Source: an uncultured Clostridia bacterium
Lineage (GTDB): Bacteria > Bacillota > Clostridia > TANB77 > UBA1234
DNA: 64,000 nucleotides
Direction: 5' to 3'
Assembly: GCA_934149305.1 (NCBI GenBank)
Contig: CAKPEF010000005.1
Span: forward strand, 25,658-89,657
Shown: in pieces, positions 27,578-37,447 of the stretch
Layout: each line of letters begins with the position of its first letter
Numbering within the stretch: position 1 is the stretch's first letter
Program-made: the position numbers and the translations under genes
The notes under the pieces: model-generated
The model's database searches: none
What the model was told of the DNA's origin: nothing
The model's input: the letters and a program-made list of their open reading frames with translations, nothing else

Positions 27578-29080
27578 GTGGGGGTAATCTTTACTTTTAT
27601 AATAGGCTTGCTTATGGCTTTTGAGCCTATTACGGATAATGATTATTTTTGGCATGTTGTTATAGGAAAATGGATAGACTTAAATAAGAAAATACCACAT
27701 GATGCGCTATATTCATGGTGGGGACTAAAAGAAAAATATTATTGGACTTCGCACGAATGGCTTACGGAATGGATAATGTATAAAGCAGGAGATGTTGGCT
27801 GTATAGTTATAATGCTTATGATATTCTTAGGTCTTTACTATTTAATGTATAAAATGTTGAAAATAGATTTTAAAAGATTACTAGACGTAAAACTTTTATA
27901 TTTACTTATGATGACAGTATTTTTTAAAGTAACTGGTCCGAGACCATATATAACAAGTTTGCTATTTTTTGCATATTTAATTTATGTATTATTTAGTTAT
28001 TTAGATGGTGAGAAGAAAATATTTAATAAACTTATATGGACACTTCCGATTCTTCAACTTATATGGGCTAATATACATGGTGGTTCATCATCACTTATAT
28101 ACATCTTTTTACTTGGCGTTTTACTTTCAGATTTATTTTTAAAAATATTTAAAATCAAAGAAGAAAGATGGGCAGCATTTAGGTTAAACAAAAAGCAATC
28201 AAAAACATTATGGATAAATTTACTTTTGGTAATTATAGCAACATGTATAAATCCAGTTGGCATCAACCTTTTAATATATCCATTTACAAATATGGCTGAT
28301 ACTAAAATGATAGATTATATACTAGAGTGGCAAAGTCCTGATTTTCATGGACTTCTAGGAATATACATTTTTATAATGTTAGCAATACCTGTATTTAATA
28401 TGATGCTTACAAAAAAGAATTATAAATTTTATGAGATAGCTATTTTTGCTTTGTTCTTCTATATGGCGCTTAAATCACAAAGGTTCATAGGAATGTTTGG
28501 AATATATTCAACTTGGATGATTGGGAAGTATTTGTTTATAGATGACAGTGTATATGAAACACTAAAAAAGCCATTTAAAAAGTTCGAAGGAACAATAACT
28601 TATATATTTTTATCATTGCTTTTAATCATCACTGTTTTTGTGGCAAATATTCAAATTAAAAATTTTAAAGCTATTGTGGCTAAAAATGAAAAAGAAGGAT
28701 ACGCAAGCAAAGTAGTAGATAACGATGGATATTATAGTGATGGTGCAATAGAAAAACTTATAAGTCTAAAACCGCAAAGAATGTATAACGATTTCGGAAA
28801 TGGCGGATATTTGCTTTATAGATTAAACCAATACAATGCATTAAATGACATGAATATATTTATATATGGATTAGGCGATGTATTTAGCAACAATATTTTG
28901 CCGGATTCAAAAGTTATATACAATGTTCAAAAAGATATTGAAAAATTATTAAGCAAATACGATTTTGATGTAATGCTTACAGTCAGCCGTTCACCACTTT
29001 GTCAATATTTAAAACAAAGCGATAAATGGCAAATAGAATATAAAGATGAAATGAATTATATATTTACAAAAACGAAGTAA
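27578..29080 (+). CDS. Polytopic membrane protein (GT-C-like, uncharacterised)
   Basis: 500 residues with about ten hydrophobic segments. Near the N-terminus the motif DNDYFWHVVIGKWI and then WTSHEWLTEW resemble the acidic first-loop motifs of GT-C glycosyltransferase-like membrane proteins. A soluble C-terminal tail (~375-500) faces the outside. A role in transfer of a polyprenyl-linked sugar is inferred, not shown. Start GTG 27578 with AAAGGGGG upstream; an AUG start is not available. It precedes an ATP-grasp gene by 40 bp, so the two may build the same envelope polymer. Confidence 0.6.
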   Translation: MGVIFTFIIGLLMAFEPITDNDYFWHVVIGKWIDLNKKIPHDALYSWWGLKEKYYWTSHEWLTEWIMYKAGDVGCIVIMLMIFLGLYYLMYKMLKIDFKRLLDVKLLYLLMMTVFFKVTGPRPYITSLLFFAYLIYVLFSYLDGEKKIFNKLIWTLPILQLIWANIHGGSSSLIYIFLLGVLLSDLFLKIFKIKEERWAAFRLNKKQSKTLWINLLLVIIATCINPVGINLLIYPFTNMADTKMIDYILEWQSPDFHGLLGIYIFIMLAIPVFNMMLTKKNYKFYEIAIFALFFYMALKSQRFIGMFGIYSTWMIGKYLFIDDSVYETLKKPFKKFEGTITYIFLSLLLIITVFVANIQIKNFKAIVAKNEKEGYASKVVDNDGYYSDGAIEKLISLKPQRMYNDFGNGGYLLYRLNQYNALNDMNIFIYGLGDVFSNNILPDSKVIYNVQKDIEKLLSKYDFDVMLTVSRSPLCQYLKQSDKWQIEYKDEMNYIFTKTK

Positions 29081-29120
29081 CACCAAGTAGATGTAAAATA
29101 TTCATTAAAAGGGGGTAAAC

Positions 29121-30134
29121 ATGCCAAGCATAAGTTATTTATTTAAAAGATTATGTACAATGAATTATAAATCAATGTTTGATAGAGTTAATACCGTAAA
29201 GAAAAAATGTAATAAATCAAAATTTGCAATATTTTGTGATATGGTCTGGTGCGGAATTCGTTATGGCGCAGGATATGTAGATTATGATGTTATAGGTTTT
29301 TATAAATTAAATTCAAAACAAAGAAAAACCATGCTTACAAGAGGCATAAACAATAAATTTGTAAGAAAATTAAATGAAAAAGAGTATTGGCATTTATTCA
29401 ATAATAAAAATGAATTCAATGAGATATTTAGAGAATACCTAAAAAGAGATTTTATATATCCAGTAACAGAAAAACATGATGAGACAATTGAATGGTTGAA
29501 AAAACACGAAGTGTTTTTTGCCAAGCCTAATGATGGGCAATGTGGAAAAAACATAGAAAAAATTAAGACATCAGATTGGAATAATGACCTTGAAAAACTA
29601 TATAATCATTTGGTAGAGAATAAATTATATTTATTAGAAGAACCAGTTATTCAGTGCGAAGAAATGAACAAGTTAAATAAAAGTTCAGTAAATACAACTA
29701 GAATGGTTTCGGTGATGAACGATAAAGGCGAGGTTACAATTCTTGCAACATTTGTTAGAATTGGTAATGGAAAATGTGTAGACAATTTCAATAGCGGAGG
29801 TATGACGGCAAAAGTAGATGTTGAAACAGGAATTATCTTAGAAGAAGCTGTGAATAAAAATGGAGAACTATTTGAGAACCATCCACTAACAGGAACAAAA
29901 ATAAAAGGCTTCCAAATACCTTATTGGAACGAGGCTAAAGAAATGGTAAAAGAAGCAGCAAAAAAGAGCAAACATGTAAGATATGTTGGATGGGATGTTG
30001 CAATGAGTATAAATGGTCCCGTGCTGATAGAAGGAAATCAATTTCCAGGACATGACATATACCAAGTTGCAGAAAAAATTGGACCAGATGATATAGGAGT
30101 TTTACCTATGTTTGAAAAAGCAATATATGGTTAA
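29121..30134 (+). CDS. ATP-grasp protein, sugar-transfer-associated type
   Basis: 337 residues. The C-terminal two thirds form an ATP-grasp fold: FAKPNDGQCGKNI (phosphate-binding strand), LLEEPVIQCEEMNKL, TTRMVSV, the metal-binding segment VGWDVAMSINGPVLIEGNQFPGHDIYQ. This pattern fits the ATPgrasp_ST group found in polysaccharide gene clusters. It probably ligates a carboxylate to an amine on a cell-surface glycan or carrier lipid; substrate unknown. GGGGG precedes ATG 29121. It follows the membrane protein, likely in one transcript. Confidence 0.78.
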   Translation: MPSISYLFKRLCTMNYKSMFDRVNTVKKKCNKSKFAIFCDMVWCGIRYGAGYVDYDVIGFYKLNSKQRKTMLTRGINNKFVRKLNEKEYWHLFNNKNEFNEIFREYLKRDFIYPVTEKHDETIEWLKKHEVFFAKPNDGQCGKNIEKIKTSDWNNDLEKLYNHLVENKLYLLEEPVIQCEEMNKLNKSSVNTTRMVSVMNDKGEVTILATFVRIGNGKCVDNFNSGGMTAKVDVETGIILEEAVNKNGELFENHPLTGTKIKGFQIPYWNEAKEMVKEAAKKSKHVRYVGWDVAMSINGPVLIEGNQFPGHDIYQVAEKIGPDDIGVLPMFEKAIYG

Positions 30135-30142
30135 ATAAATGT

Positions 30143-30176
30143 AAAAGGCCACCAAAAATATGGTAGCCTTTTATTT
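30143..30176. terminator. Bidirectional terminator
   Basis: AAAAGGCCACC (from 30143) pairs with GGTAGCCTTTT (to 30172) with small mismatches, followed by ATTTT. It lies between convergent genes ending at 30134 and 30184. Confidence 0.8.
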
Positions 30177-30183
30177 TAGTTAA

Positions 30184-31098
30184 TTAGTTTTCTTGAGTTA
30201 AAAGCTCAAACAAAGTTTTGAGGGAGTCTCTGTCCGAAGAGTCATATTCAAAGATAAACTGAAAATACGCCTGCTCTTGACATAACTTTTCGTTGAGAGA
30301 TATTATTTTGGCGAGCTGTCTTATTTGCTTGATGGTAATGTTGTCAACAATGGAGTCGTCTATGAGTTTCGAGTAGACATTTTCCCAAGATGCAGGTATC
30401 TGAACATCCTTATCAATTGAGATCTCGCCGTTTGTATGCACCGTGATAGAGATTTTTTGCAATTCTCTTATATCATGTTGCAGGTCAGAAATCTTCTTCT
30501 TTGCCTCATCAATATTTTTGTCGTTTTGCATAGAATGATTTTTTAGTACCACGATGCGGTCGGAAGCATTTTGAAGTTGATGCGTTTTATTGCCAAGTTC
30601 TTTTCTTAAGTTTTCGCAGTCATCCTTCAATTTCTGCGATCTGCTGGTAAGCTCGACGATTTCCTTTGAAAGTTTTTCTTTTAGACTTAGCATAGAAGAA
30701 AGTTCACTTTCACTTTTTTCTATATCACTTCTTAAGCTTCTGATTTTTGCATCTTCAGGTTTTTCTTCGATTATTTTTGGTTGTGTAACCTCCTTATTGT
30801 TTGCTTTGACTTGAATTGGCTCTAAGATTGCTACTTTCGGCATAGGTGATTCCTCCTGCTGTGTTACAATGCTATTTTTCTTGTCTTCTGCGCGCTGTCT
30901 CTTTTTAGCAAGCTGTTCATTCTTCTTGACATTTGCAAAAAATTGGGCGTAATGTGGGTTATTAGAATGCCGTCTGCAAAAGTCTGAGAGATCTTCTTCG
31001 CTGATTTCGAGGTCGGCACAAAAATCCGCTGTAGTCCAACCCTGCTTCAGTTTTGACTGAATGTAGTCTGGGGAAATTGTTCTTCTTGGTTTCGCCAT
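30184..31098 (-). CDS. Uncharacterised coiled-coil protein with HTH-like N-terminus; atypical codon use
   Basis: 304 residues from ATG 31098, preceded by GGAGGTAAAGG on the minus strand. Residues ~6-45 (SPDYIQSKLKQGWTTADFCADLEISEEDL) look like a helix-turn-helix or transposase-type DNA-binding region. Then come a basic linker, a long coiled coil (~115-215, heptads with LRSDIEKSESELSSML) and a folded C-terminal domain. No signal peptide. Arginine codons include CGG (FCRRHS, AGA-CGG-CAT) and CGC, unlike neighbours. A possible regulator or partition-like DNA-binding protein of foreign origin; no function can be assigned. Confidence 0.62.
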   Translation of the reverse strand: MAKPRRTISPDYIQSKLKQGWTTADFCADLEISEEDLSDFCRRHSNNPHYAQFFANVKKNEQLAKKRQRAEDKKNSIVTQQEESPMPKVAILEPIQVKANNKEVTQPKIIEEKPEDAKIRSLRSDIEKSESELSSMLSLKEKLSKEIVELTSRSQKLKDDCENLRKELGNKTHQLQNASDRIVVLKNHSMQNDKNIDEAKKKISDLQHDIRELQKISITVHTNGEISIDKDVQIPASWENVYSKLIDDSIVDNITIKQIRQLAKIISLNEKLCQEQAYFQFIFEYDSSDRDSLKTLFELLTQEN

Positions 31099-31291
31099 GT
31101 GTCCTTTACCTCCGTATAAAATTATTTTTAGAAAAAGATTTGTAATGCTAAAAAACTTTCTAATATGCAGAAAGTTAAATAATTCGTATATAAATGTTGT
31201 AAGAATAATATCACAGATGTATAAAAATGTAAATAGGAAAAACAAAATTATGTAAAACAAACACAAAAAATTGTTATACTGCTAAAAAAAC

Positions 31292-31320
31292 TTGATTTTA
31301 ACGCGATTTTGGTATATATT
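31292..31320 (+). promoter_or_regulatory. Promoter of ppdK
   Basis: TTGATT (31292-31297), 17-bp spacer, TATATT (31315-31320). Confidence 0.7.
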
Positions 31321-31378
31321 ATTATCGTTCATGAGAAACAAATCAAAACGAAATAATTAAATACAAGGAGGAATTTAG

Positions 31379-34009
31379 ATGAGCAAAAAGTATGTATATC
31401 TTTTTAGCGAAGGAAATGCTAAAATGAGAGAATTACTTGGTGGTAAAGGAGCAAACCTTGCAGAAATGACAAATTTAGGTTTACCAGTTCCACAAGGATT
31501 TACAATTACTACAGAGGCTTGTACAAAGTATTATGAGGATGGTAGAGAAATCAATCCAGAAATCAAAGCCGAAATCACAGAGTACATTTCAAAATTAGAA
31601 GAAATCACAGGAAAGAAATTTGGAGACAAAGAAAATCCATTATTAGTATCAGTTCGTAGTGGTGCTAGAGCATCAATGCCTGGTATGATGGATACAATCT
31701 TAAACCTAGGATTAAATGAACAAGTTGTTGAAACACTTGCTGAAAAATCAGGAAACCCACGTTGGGCTTGGGATTGTTACAGAAGATTTATCCAAATGTA
31801 TTCTGATGTTGTTATGGAAGTTGGTAAAAAATACTTTGAACAACTTATAGATAAAATGAAAGCTGAAAAAGGCGTTACATTAGACGTTGAACTTACAGCT
31901 GAAGATTTAAAAGAATTAGCTAGTGAATTTAAAGCTGAATACAAAGAAAAGATCGGTGAAGAATTCCCTACAGATCCAGTAGCTCAATTATGGGGAGCTA
32001 TTAAAGCCGTATTTAGATCTTGGGACAACCCTAGAGCTAATGTTTACAGAAGAGATAATGATATTCCATATTCTTGGGGTACAGCTGTAAACGTTCAAAT
32101 GATGGCATTTGGTAACATGGGAGATGACTGTGGTACTGGTGTTGCATTTACTCGTGACCCAGCTACAGGTGAAAAAGGATTGTACGGAGAATTCCTTACA
32201 AACGCACAAGGTGAAGACGTTGTTGCAGGTGTTCGTACACCAATGAAGATTACTGAAATGGAAAACAAGTTCCCAGCTGCATTCGCACAATTCAAAGATG
32301 TATGCAAAAAACTAGAAGACCATTACAGAGATATGCAAGATATGGAATTCACAGTTGAACATGAAAAATTATTTATGTTACAAACAAGAAATGGTAAGAG
32401 AACTCCACAAGCTGCTCTTAAGATTGCTTGTGATTTAGTTGATGAAGGAATGATATCAGAACAAGAAGCTGTTATGATGATCGATCCTAGAAACTTAGAT
32501 GCTTTATTACACCCACAATTCGATAGTAAAGCATTAAAGAATGCTACACCAATCGGTAAAGCATTAGGTGCTTCTCCAGGAGCTGCTGCTGGTAAAGTAG
32601 TATTTACAGCTGAAGATGCAAAAGTATGGGCTGCTAGAAAAGAAAAAGTAGTTCTAGTTCGTCTTGAAACATCTCCAGAAGATATCGAAGGAATGAAAGC
32701 TTCTCAAGGTATCTTAACAGTTCGTGGTGGTAGAACATCTCACGCAGCAGTTGTTGCTCGTGGTATGGGTAAATGCTGTGTATCAGGATGCTCAGAAATC
32801 ATTATGGATGAAGAAAACAAGAAATTCACACTTGGTGGAAAGACATATCATGAAGGAGATTTAATCTCAATTGATGGTTCTACAGGTTACATCTATGATG
32901 GACTAATTCCAACAGTTGATGCTGTTATCAGTGGTGACTTTGGAAGAATCATGGGATGGGCTGATAAATACAGAGTTCTAGAAGTTAGAACAAACGCAGA
33001 TACACCAAGAGATGCTGAAAAAGCAAAAGAACTTGGCGCACAAGGTATTGGTCTATGCCGTACAGAGCATATGTTCTTTGAGGGCGACAGAATAGCTGCT
33101 ATCAGAGAAATGATTTGTTCAGATACAGTTGAACAAAGAAAAGCTGCTCTTGCAAAATTAGAGCCAATGCAACAAGGTGACTTTGAAAAATTATTTGAAA
33201 CAATGGACGGATATGAGGTTACAATCAGATTCCTAGATCCACCTCTACATGAGTTCGTTCCAACAGAAGAAAAAGATATAGAAGCTCTTGCTAAAACACA
33301 AGGAAAGACAGTTGAAGAAATCAAAGCAATCATTGCTGGTCTTCACGAGTTCAACCCAATGATGGGACACAGAGGATGCCGTCTAGCAGTTACATTCCCT
33401 GAAATTGCAGAAATGCAAACAGAGGCTGTTATTAAAGCTGCTATCAATGCTTCTAAGAAGATTGGTAAGATGATTACTCCAGAAATCATGATTCCACTTG
33501 TTGGCGAAGTTAAAGAGTTAAAATATGTTAAAGATGTAGTTTGTGCAACAGCAGATAAAATAATTGCTGAAGCTGGTGTTGATATGAAGTATCAAGTTGG
33601 TACAATGATAGAGATACCAAGAGCTGCTCTTACAGCGGATGAGATTGCTAAAGAAGCTGAATTCTTCTCATTTGGTACAAACGACTTAACACAAATGACA
33701 TTCGGATTCTCAAGAGATGATGCTGGTAAATTCTTAGGAGCTTACTATGACAAGAAGATTTATGAGAACGATCCATTTGCTAAAGTTGACCAAGTTGGTG
33801 TTGGTAAATTAGTTGAAATGGCAGTTAAATTAGGTAAAGAGACAAGACCTAATATCAAATTAGGTGTTTGTGGTGAACATGGTGGTGAACCTACATCTGT
33901 TGAATTCTTCCACAGAGCTGGTTTAACATACGTTTCTTGCTCACCATTTAGAGTTCCAGTTGCAAGACTTGCAGCTGCACAAGCTCAAATCAAATATCCA
34001 AGAAAGTAA
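31379..34009 (+). CDS. ppdK: Pyruvate, phosphate dikinase
   Basis: 876 residues, full length. Interconverts pyruvate, ATP and phosphate with phosphoenolpyruvate, AMP and pyrophosphate. Domains: N-terminal ATP-grasp nucleotide-binding domain (~1-340, LLGGKGANLAEM), the swivelling phosphohistidine domain with catalytic His in GGRTSHAAVVARGMGK (~455), and the PEP/pyruvate barrel with Cys in VCGEHGGEP (~830). In anaerobes it allows pyrophosphate-linked glycolysis or gluconeogenesis. AAGGAGG precedes the ATG; promoter and terminator flank it, so monocistronic. The codon choice is strongly optimised, suggesting high expression. Confidence 0.98.
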   Translation: MSKKYVYLFSEGNAKMRELLGGKGANLAEMTNLGLPVPQGFTITTEACTKYYEDGREINPEIKAEITEYISKLEEITGKKFGDKENPLLVSVRSGARASMPGMMDTILNLGLNEQVVETLAEKSGNPRWAWDCYRRFIQMYSDVVMEVGKKYFEQLIDKMKAEKGVTLDVELTAEDLKELASEFKAEYKEKIGEEFPTDPVAQLWGAIKAVFRSWDNPRANVYRRDNDIPYSWGTAVNVQMMAFGNMGDDCGTGVAFTRDPATGEKGLYGEFLTNAQGEDVVAGVRTPMKITEMENKFPAAFAQFKDVCKKLEDHYRDMQDMEFTVEHEKLFMLQTRNGKRTPQAALKIACDLVDEGMISEQEAVMMIDPRNLDALLHPQFDSKALKNATPIGKALGASPGAAAGKVVFTAEDAKVWAARKEKVVLVRLETSPEDIEGMKASQGILTVRGGRTSHAAVVARGMGKCCVSGCSEIIMDEENKKFTLGGKTYHEGDLISIDGSTGYIYDGLIPTVDAVISGDFGRIMGWADKYRVLEVRTNADTPRDAEKAKELGAQGIGLCRTEHMFFEGDRIAAIREMICSDTVEQRKAALAKLEPMQQGDFEKLFETMDGYEVTIRFLDPPLHEFVPTEEKDIEALAKTQGKTVEEIKAIIAGLHEFNPMMGHRGCRLAVTFPEIAEMQTEAVIKAAINASKKIGKMITPEIMIPLVGEVKELKYVKDVVCATADKIIAEAGVDMKYQVGTMIEIPRAALTADEIAKEAEFFSFGTNDLTQMTFGFSRDDAGKFLGAYYDKKIYENDPFAKVDQVGVGKLVEMAVKLGKETRPNIKLGVCGEHGGEPTSVEFFHRAGLTYVSCSPFRVPVARLAAAQAQIKYPRK

Positions 34010-34025
34010 ATATAAAGATTATTTT

Positions 34026-34060
34026 AAAAGCCGGGGCTACTTAACTAGCCTCGGCTTTTA
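34026..34060 (+). terminator. Rho-independent terminator of ppdK
   Basis: AAAAGCCGGGGCTA (34026-34039) pairs with TAGCCTCGGCTTTT (34046-34059). Confidence 0.88.
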
Positions 34061-34139
34061 GTATAAATTTATAGGCGAAAACTTAAGAACAATACACCAA
34101 AAATTTCGCAAACTTTTTACTATTTGACATCTAAAAAAG

Positions 34140-34169
34140 TTGTTGCTTTTATACATTTTATGATATAAT
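34140..34169 (+). promoter_or_regulatory. Promoter of spoIID-like gene
   Basis: TTGTTG (34140-34145), 18-bp spacer, TATAAT (34164-34169). Confidence 0.55.
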
Positions 34170-34217
34170 GTCTTTGAAAAAATGGGGGAGTTATTTTTGA
34201 TAAAAGGAGAATTACAT

Positions 34218-35633
34218 ATGAAGAAATTTATTTGCTTATTTGTTTTTATGATTATGATGTTATCAAGCACATGTTTTGCAAAGTTAAGCATTCCAGATTC
34301 TATTAGAGTGGGAATATATTCAGGCACTAGAGCAGTTAGTAGTCTTACAATATCATCTAAAACCGGAATGGAAATTGGAACCGTTGACGAAGATGGAGAA
34401 TTTGAGTTGATTGAAAGTATTAAAGCTGGTAAAGAAGTATCAATCAAAAAAGGCAAAAAGAGTAATAGTGTTTATGTAGATGGTATTGGAGATATAGGCG
34501 ATGATGAAAACTATTTAAGAATAATTCCATCAGGAAGAAATGATGATTTATTATTGAATGTATCAGCAGTAAATTATAGAGGTGTATTAGAGAGTAATAA
34601 TTATCGTGGAGAAATAGAAATAAGGAGATTTTCTACAAGCGATATGACAGTTATAAATGAGCTTTCAATGCAAGAATATTTATATGGTGTTGTTCCAAAA
34701 GAAATTGGTGGAAATAGTCCAATAGAAGCAGTAAAAGCCCAAGCAATTATAGCAAGAACGTATGCTGCAAAAAATTATAATAAGAGATATAAATGGGATT
34801 TCAACTTAACAAATACAGTTGATGATCAAGCATATGGTGGATACGATTGGGAAAATCCAAACTCAAATGCAGCAGTTGATGAAACCTATGGAATGGTTGC
34901 AACATATGATGGAGAACTTATAGGGGGATATTATTTTTCAACTAGTGGAGGCTATACAGAAAGCAGTGAAAATGTATGGGGCGGTGAGTTTTCTTATTTA
35001 GAAGCAGTACCAGATCCTTATGAACCAGATAATTTATCAAAAACAACTTGGACAGTTAATTATACAGCAAAAGATATAGAAAACCTACTTGCTAAAAAAG
35101 GCGTCGACATAGGAAATGTAACTAACATGGTTGTAAATGAATTTTCAGATGCAGGAAGAGTTTTAGAATTAGAAATCATAGGAACAGATGGAACATATAC
35201 AGCAAGTAAATCTGCAGCAAGAACTTTACTAAACTTAAATAGCCAGTGGTACACAATAAATGATGATGAACCAATGATACCTAAGTATACTCTATACACC
35301 AATGAAAAAGTAAAAAACGATGAAGAAGATGACAACATAAAAGAAGAAAAAGAAATGAAACCATTATTAAAAAGAATTATAGATATAGTAACAATGCAAA
35401 AGATAGAAGACATAGAAAGTAATGACAATACAAATACAGATGAAGAAATGACTACATCAAAAACTAAGTATTTAGCAAGAAAAATTAAAGTGGATTCATT
35501 TGAGATAAAAGGACGTGGTTGGGGTCATTCCGTTGGAATGAGCCAAAATGGAGCAATCGGAATGGCTAAAAACGATTTCACATGTGAAGAAATAATAAAA
35601 TGGTATTATAAAGGTGTAGAAATAGCTGATTAA
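34218..35633 (+). CDS. SpoIID/LytB-domain protein
   Basis: 471 residues from ATG 34218, chosen because AAAGGAG precedes it and the residues MKKFICLFVFMIMMLSSTCF form a signal peptide. The SpoIID domain follows: MQEYLYGVVPKEIGGNSPIEAVKAQAIIARTYA with its catalytic-type Glu, then GGYYFSTSGGYTESSENVWGG and the C-terminal GRGWGHSVGMSQNGA. Such proteins are lytic transglycosylases acting on stem-stripped glycan, used in engulfment (SpoIID) or vegetative wall turnover (LytB). An acidic insertion (~375-425) separates the two halves. The sigma-A-like promoter suggests a vegetative homologue, so I leave out the spoIID symbol. Confidence 0.85.
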   Translation: MKKFICLFVFMIMMLSSTCFAKLSIPDSIRVGIYSGTRAVSSLTISSKTGMEIGTVDEDGEFELIESIKAGKEVSIKKGKKSNSVYVDGIGDIGDDENYLRIIPSGRNDDLLLNVSAVNYRGVLESNNYRGEIEIRRFSTSDMTVINELSMQEYLYGVVPKEIGGNSPIEAVKAQAIIARTYAAKNYNKRYKWDFNLTNTVDDQAYGGYDWENPNSNAAVDETYGMVATYDGELIGGYYFSTSGGYTESSENVWGGEFSYLEAVPDPYEPDNLSKTTWTVNYTAKDIENLLAKKGVDIGNVTNMVVNEFSDAGRVLELEIIGTDGTYTASKSAARTLLNLNSQWYTINDDEPMIPKYTLYTNEKVKNDEEDDNIKEEKEMKPLLKRIIDIVTMQKIEDIESNDNTNTDEEMTTSKTKYLARKIKVDSFEIKGRGWGHSVGMSQNGAIGMAKNDFTCEEIIKWYYKGVEIAD

Positions 35634-35666
35634 ACTTTAAGAGTTAGTAAACATAGCCAATAAACG

Positions 35667-36539
35667 GTGGGGGGGATTTTTATAAATATAGGAATTGATA
35701 TCGGTGGAAAGCATTTAGGAATGGGCATTGTTGATGATCAAGGAAATATTATAAAAAAAGAAATAATTGACTATGAAAGAGAAATGGTACAGCTAGAAGA
35801 TATTTTTGATCCAATAAATTCTTTCATAAGTGAGAATATTAGTGGTGAGATAGAGAGCATAGGAATAGGAGTGCCAGGAATATCAAATGATACTCTAATA
35901 AACTATACCTGTAATTTACCACTTAGAGATGTTGAGATAAGAGATTATATTAAAACCCATTTGCCAATCTACGTTTCAAACGATGCAAATTGTGCTACAA
36001 TTGCTGAGTATCAAGTTGTAGATGGAAGATTATTTTCAAATTATGCACTTGTTACATACGGAACAGGAATTGGCGCAGGAATAATTATAAATGGTCTTTT
36101 ATATAATGGTACTACTGGCGCTGCTGGTGAAATAGGCCACATGGTTATAGATAAAGAGGGAATTCCTTGTAAATGTGGCAGAAGAGGTTGTTACGAAAAG
36201 TATGCTTCTGTTTCAGCATTAAAGAGAATGTCAGAATTAGATGATATAAAAGAAATTTTTTATTTAAGTGAAAGAAATGAAGTTATTCAAAGAGTTTTAG
36301 ATTATTATTTAGAAAATGTGGCAGAAGGACTTGCAAATCTAATAAATATGTATGATGTTGAGATGCTTGTTATAGGTGGCAGCTTAGCAGAATATGGTGA
36401 TAAATTTATGCCTAAACTTAAAGCAATGGTATCGAATAAAATTTATAATCGTTATACATATGATTTAAATATGAAAATTGCAACGCTAAAAAATGATGCA
36501 GGAATAATAGGAGCAGCTCTTTTAGATCAATATATGTGA
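35667..36539 (+). CDS. ROK-family sugar kinase
   Basis: ROK kinase, 290 residues from GTG 35667. ATP-binding motif DIGGKHLGMGIVDDQGN near the N-terminus, catalytic Asp in SNDANCATIAE and the zinc/ROK signature CKCGRRGCYEKYAS. It probably phosphorylates glucose or a related sugar in the cytoplasm. Start problem: GTG-GGG-GGG is itself the G-rich ribosome binding site, and alignment would start at ATA 35682 (ATA-AAT-ATA-GGA, IxIGIDIGG). If ATA is used, the product is 285 residues. Co-directional with murB, 24 bp ahead. Confidence 0.85.
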   Translation: MGGIFINIGIDIGGKHLGMGIVDDQGNIIKKEIIDYEREMVQLEDIFDPINSFISENISGEIESIGIGVPGISNDTLINYTCNLPLRDVEIRDYIKTHLPIYVSNDANCATIAEYQVVDGRLFSNYALVTYGTGIGAGIIINGLLYNGTTGAAGEIGHMVIDKEGIPCKCGRRGCYEKYASVSALKRMSELDDIKEIFYLSERNEVIQRVLDYYLENVAEGLANLINMYDVEMLVIGGSLAEYGDKFMPKLKAMVSNKIYNRYTYDLNMKIATLKNDAGIIGAALLDQYM

Positions 36540-36563
36540 TAATCAAATTTGAAAGGGGTATTT

Positions 36564-37445
36564 ATGAGTTTGTTTGATAATTTAATTAAAATTACAGCTA
36601 AAGATAACATATTTATTGATGAACCAATGAGCAAACATACAACATTTAGAACAGGCGGATTGGCTGACTATCTTGTGATTCCACAGAATAAAGAAGAAAT
36701 GATAAAGTTATTAAAATTAAAAGTAGATAAAACCATAATAGGAAATGGAAGTAATCTTCTAGTAAGAGATGGAGGAATTAGAGGACTGGTAATTAAGACT
36801 ACTGCACTTAAAAACTATAAAGTTGAAGGTGAGTATATAATTGCCGAGTCAGGCATTATGCTTTCTAAACTTTCAAATGTTGCAAAAGAAAATAGCTTAA
36901 CAGGGCTAGAATTTGCATGTGGAATACCAGGCACACTTGGAGGTGCTGTAATGATGAATGCAAGTTGCTATGGCGGAGAGATAGCAGATGTAGTAATAGA
37001 AACAGAATATGCAGACATAGATGGAAATACATATAAGACAAATGAGCATAATTTTGGTTATAGAAAAAGTATGTTTACAGATAAAGAATATACAATATTA
37101 GAATCTAAATTAAAATTATCGATAGGTGATAAAACTTTAATAGAAGAAAAAATGAAAGAACTTATGAAGAGTAGAAATGAAAAGCAACCTGTTAATATGC
37201 CAAGTGCAGGAAGCACATTTAAAAGACCAGAGGGTTACTTTGCCGGAAAACTAATAGAAGATTCGGGATTAAAGGGATATACAATTGGCGGAGCCCAAGT
37301 TTCTACAAAACATGCAGGATTTGTTGTAAACAAAGGCGATGCCACATCAAAAGACATTTTGAATTTAATCAAACATATTCAAGATAAAGTAAAAAATGAA
37401 TTTGGTGTTGATTTAGAACCAGAGATTAAAATTATAGGCGAATAA
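36564..37445 (+). CDS. murB: UDP-N-acetylenolpyruvoylglucosamine reductase
   Basis: 293 residues from ATG 36564 behind GAAAGGGG. FAD-linked reductase making UDP-N-acetylmuramate for peptidoglycan. FAD-binding stretches HTTFRTGGLADYLVIP, GNGSNLLVRDGG and GIPGTLGGAVMMNASCYGGE are present, with the catalytic Ser in MPSAGSTFKRPEGYFAGKLIE and the C-terminal catalytic Glu. It is of the short type without the type-I insertion. In spore formers murB lies near rapZ-yvcK-whiA; here yvcK follows but rapZ and whiA are absent. Confidence 0.96.
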   Translation: MSLFDNLIKITAKDNIFIDEPMSKHTTFRTGGLADYLVIPQNKEEMIKLLKLKVDKTIIGNGSNLLVRDGGIRGLVIKTTALKNYKVEGEYIIAESGIMLSKLSNVAKENSLTGLEFACGIPGTLGGAVMMNASCYGGEIADVVIETEYADIDGNTYKTNEHNFGYRKSMFTDKEYTILESKLKLSIGDKTLIEEKMKELMKSRNEKQPVNMPSAGSTFKRPEGYFAGKLIEDSGLKGYTIGGAQVSTKHAGFVVNKGDATSKDILNLIKHIQDKVKNEFGVDLEPEIKIIGE

Positions 37446-37447
37446 TC

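Noticed and set aside
35667..35681. GTG-GGG-GGG as true first codons of the ROK kinase
   Set aside because: The seven-G run is the expected ribosome binding site; kept as the annotated limit only because ATA starts are unproven.
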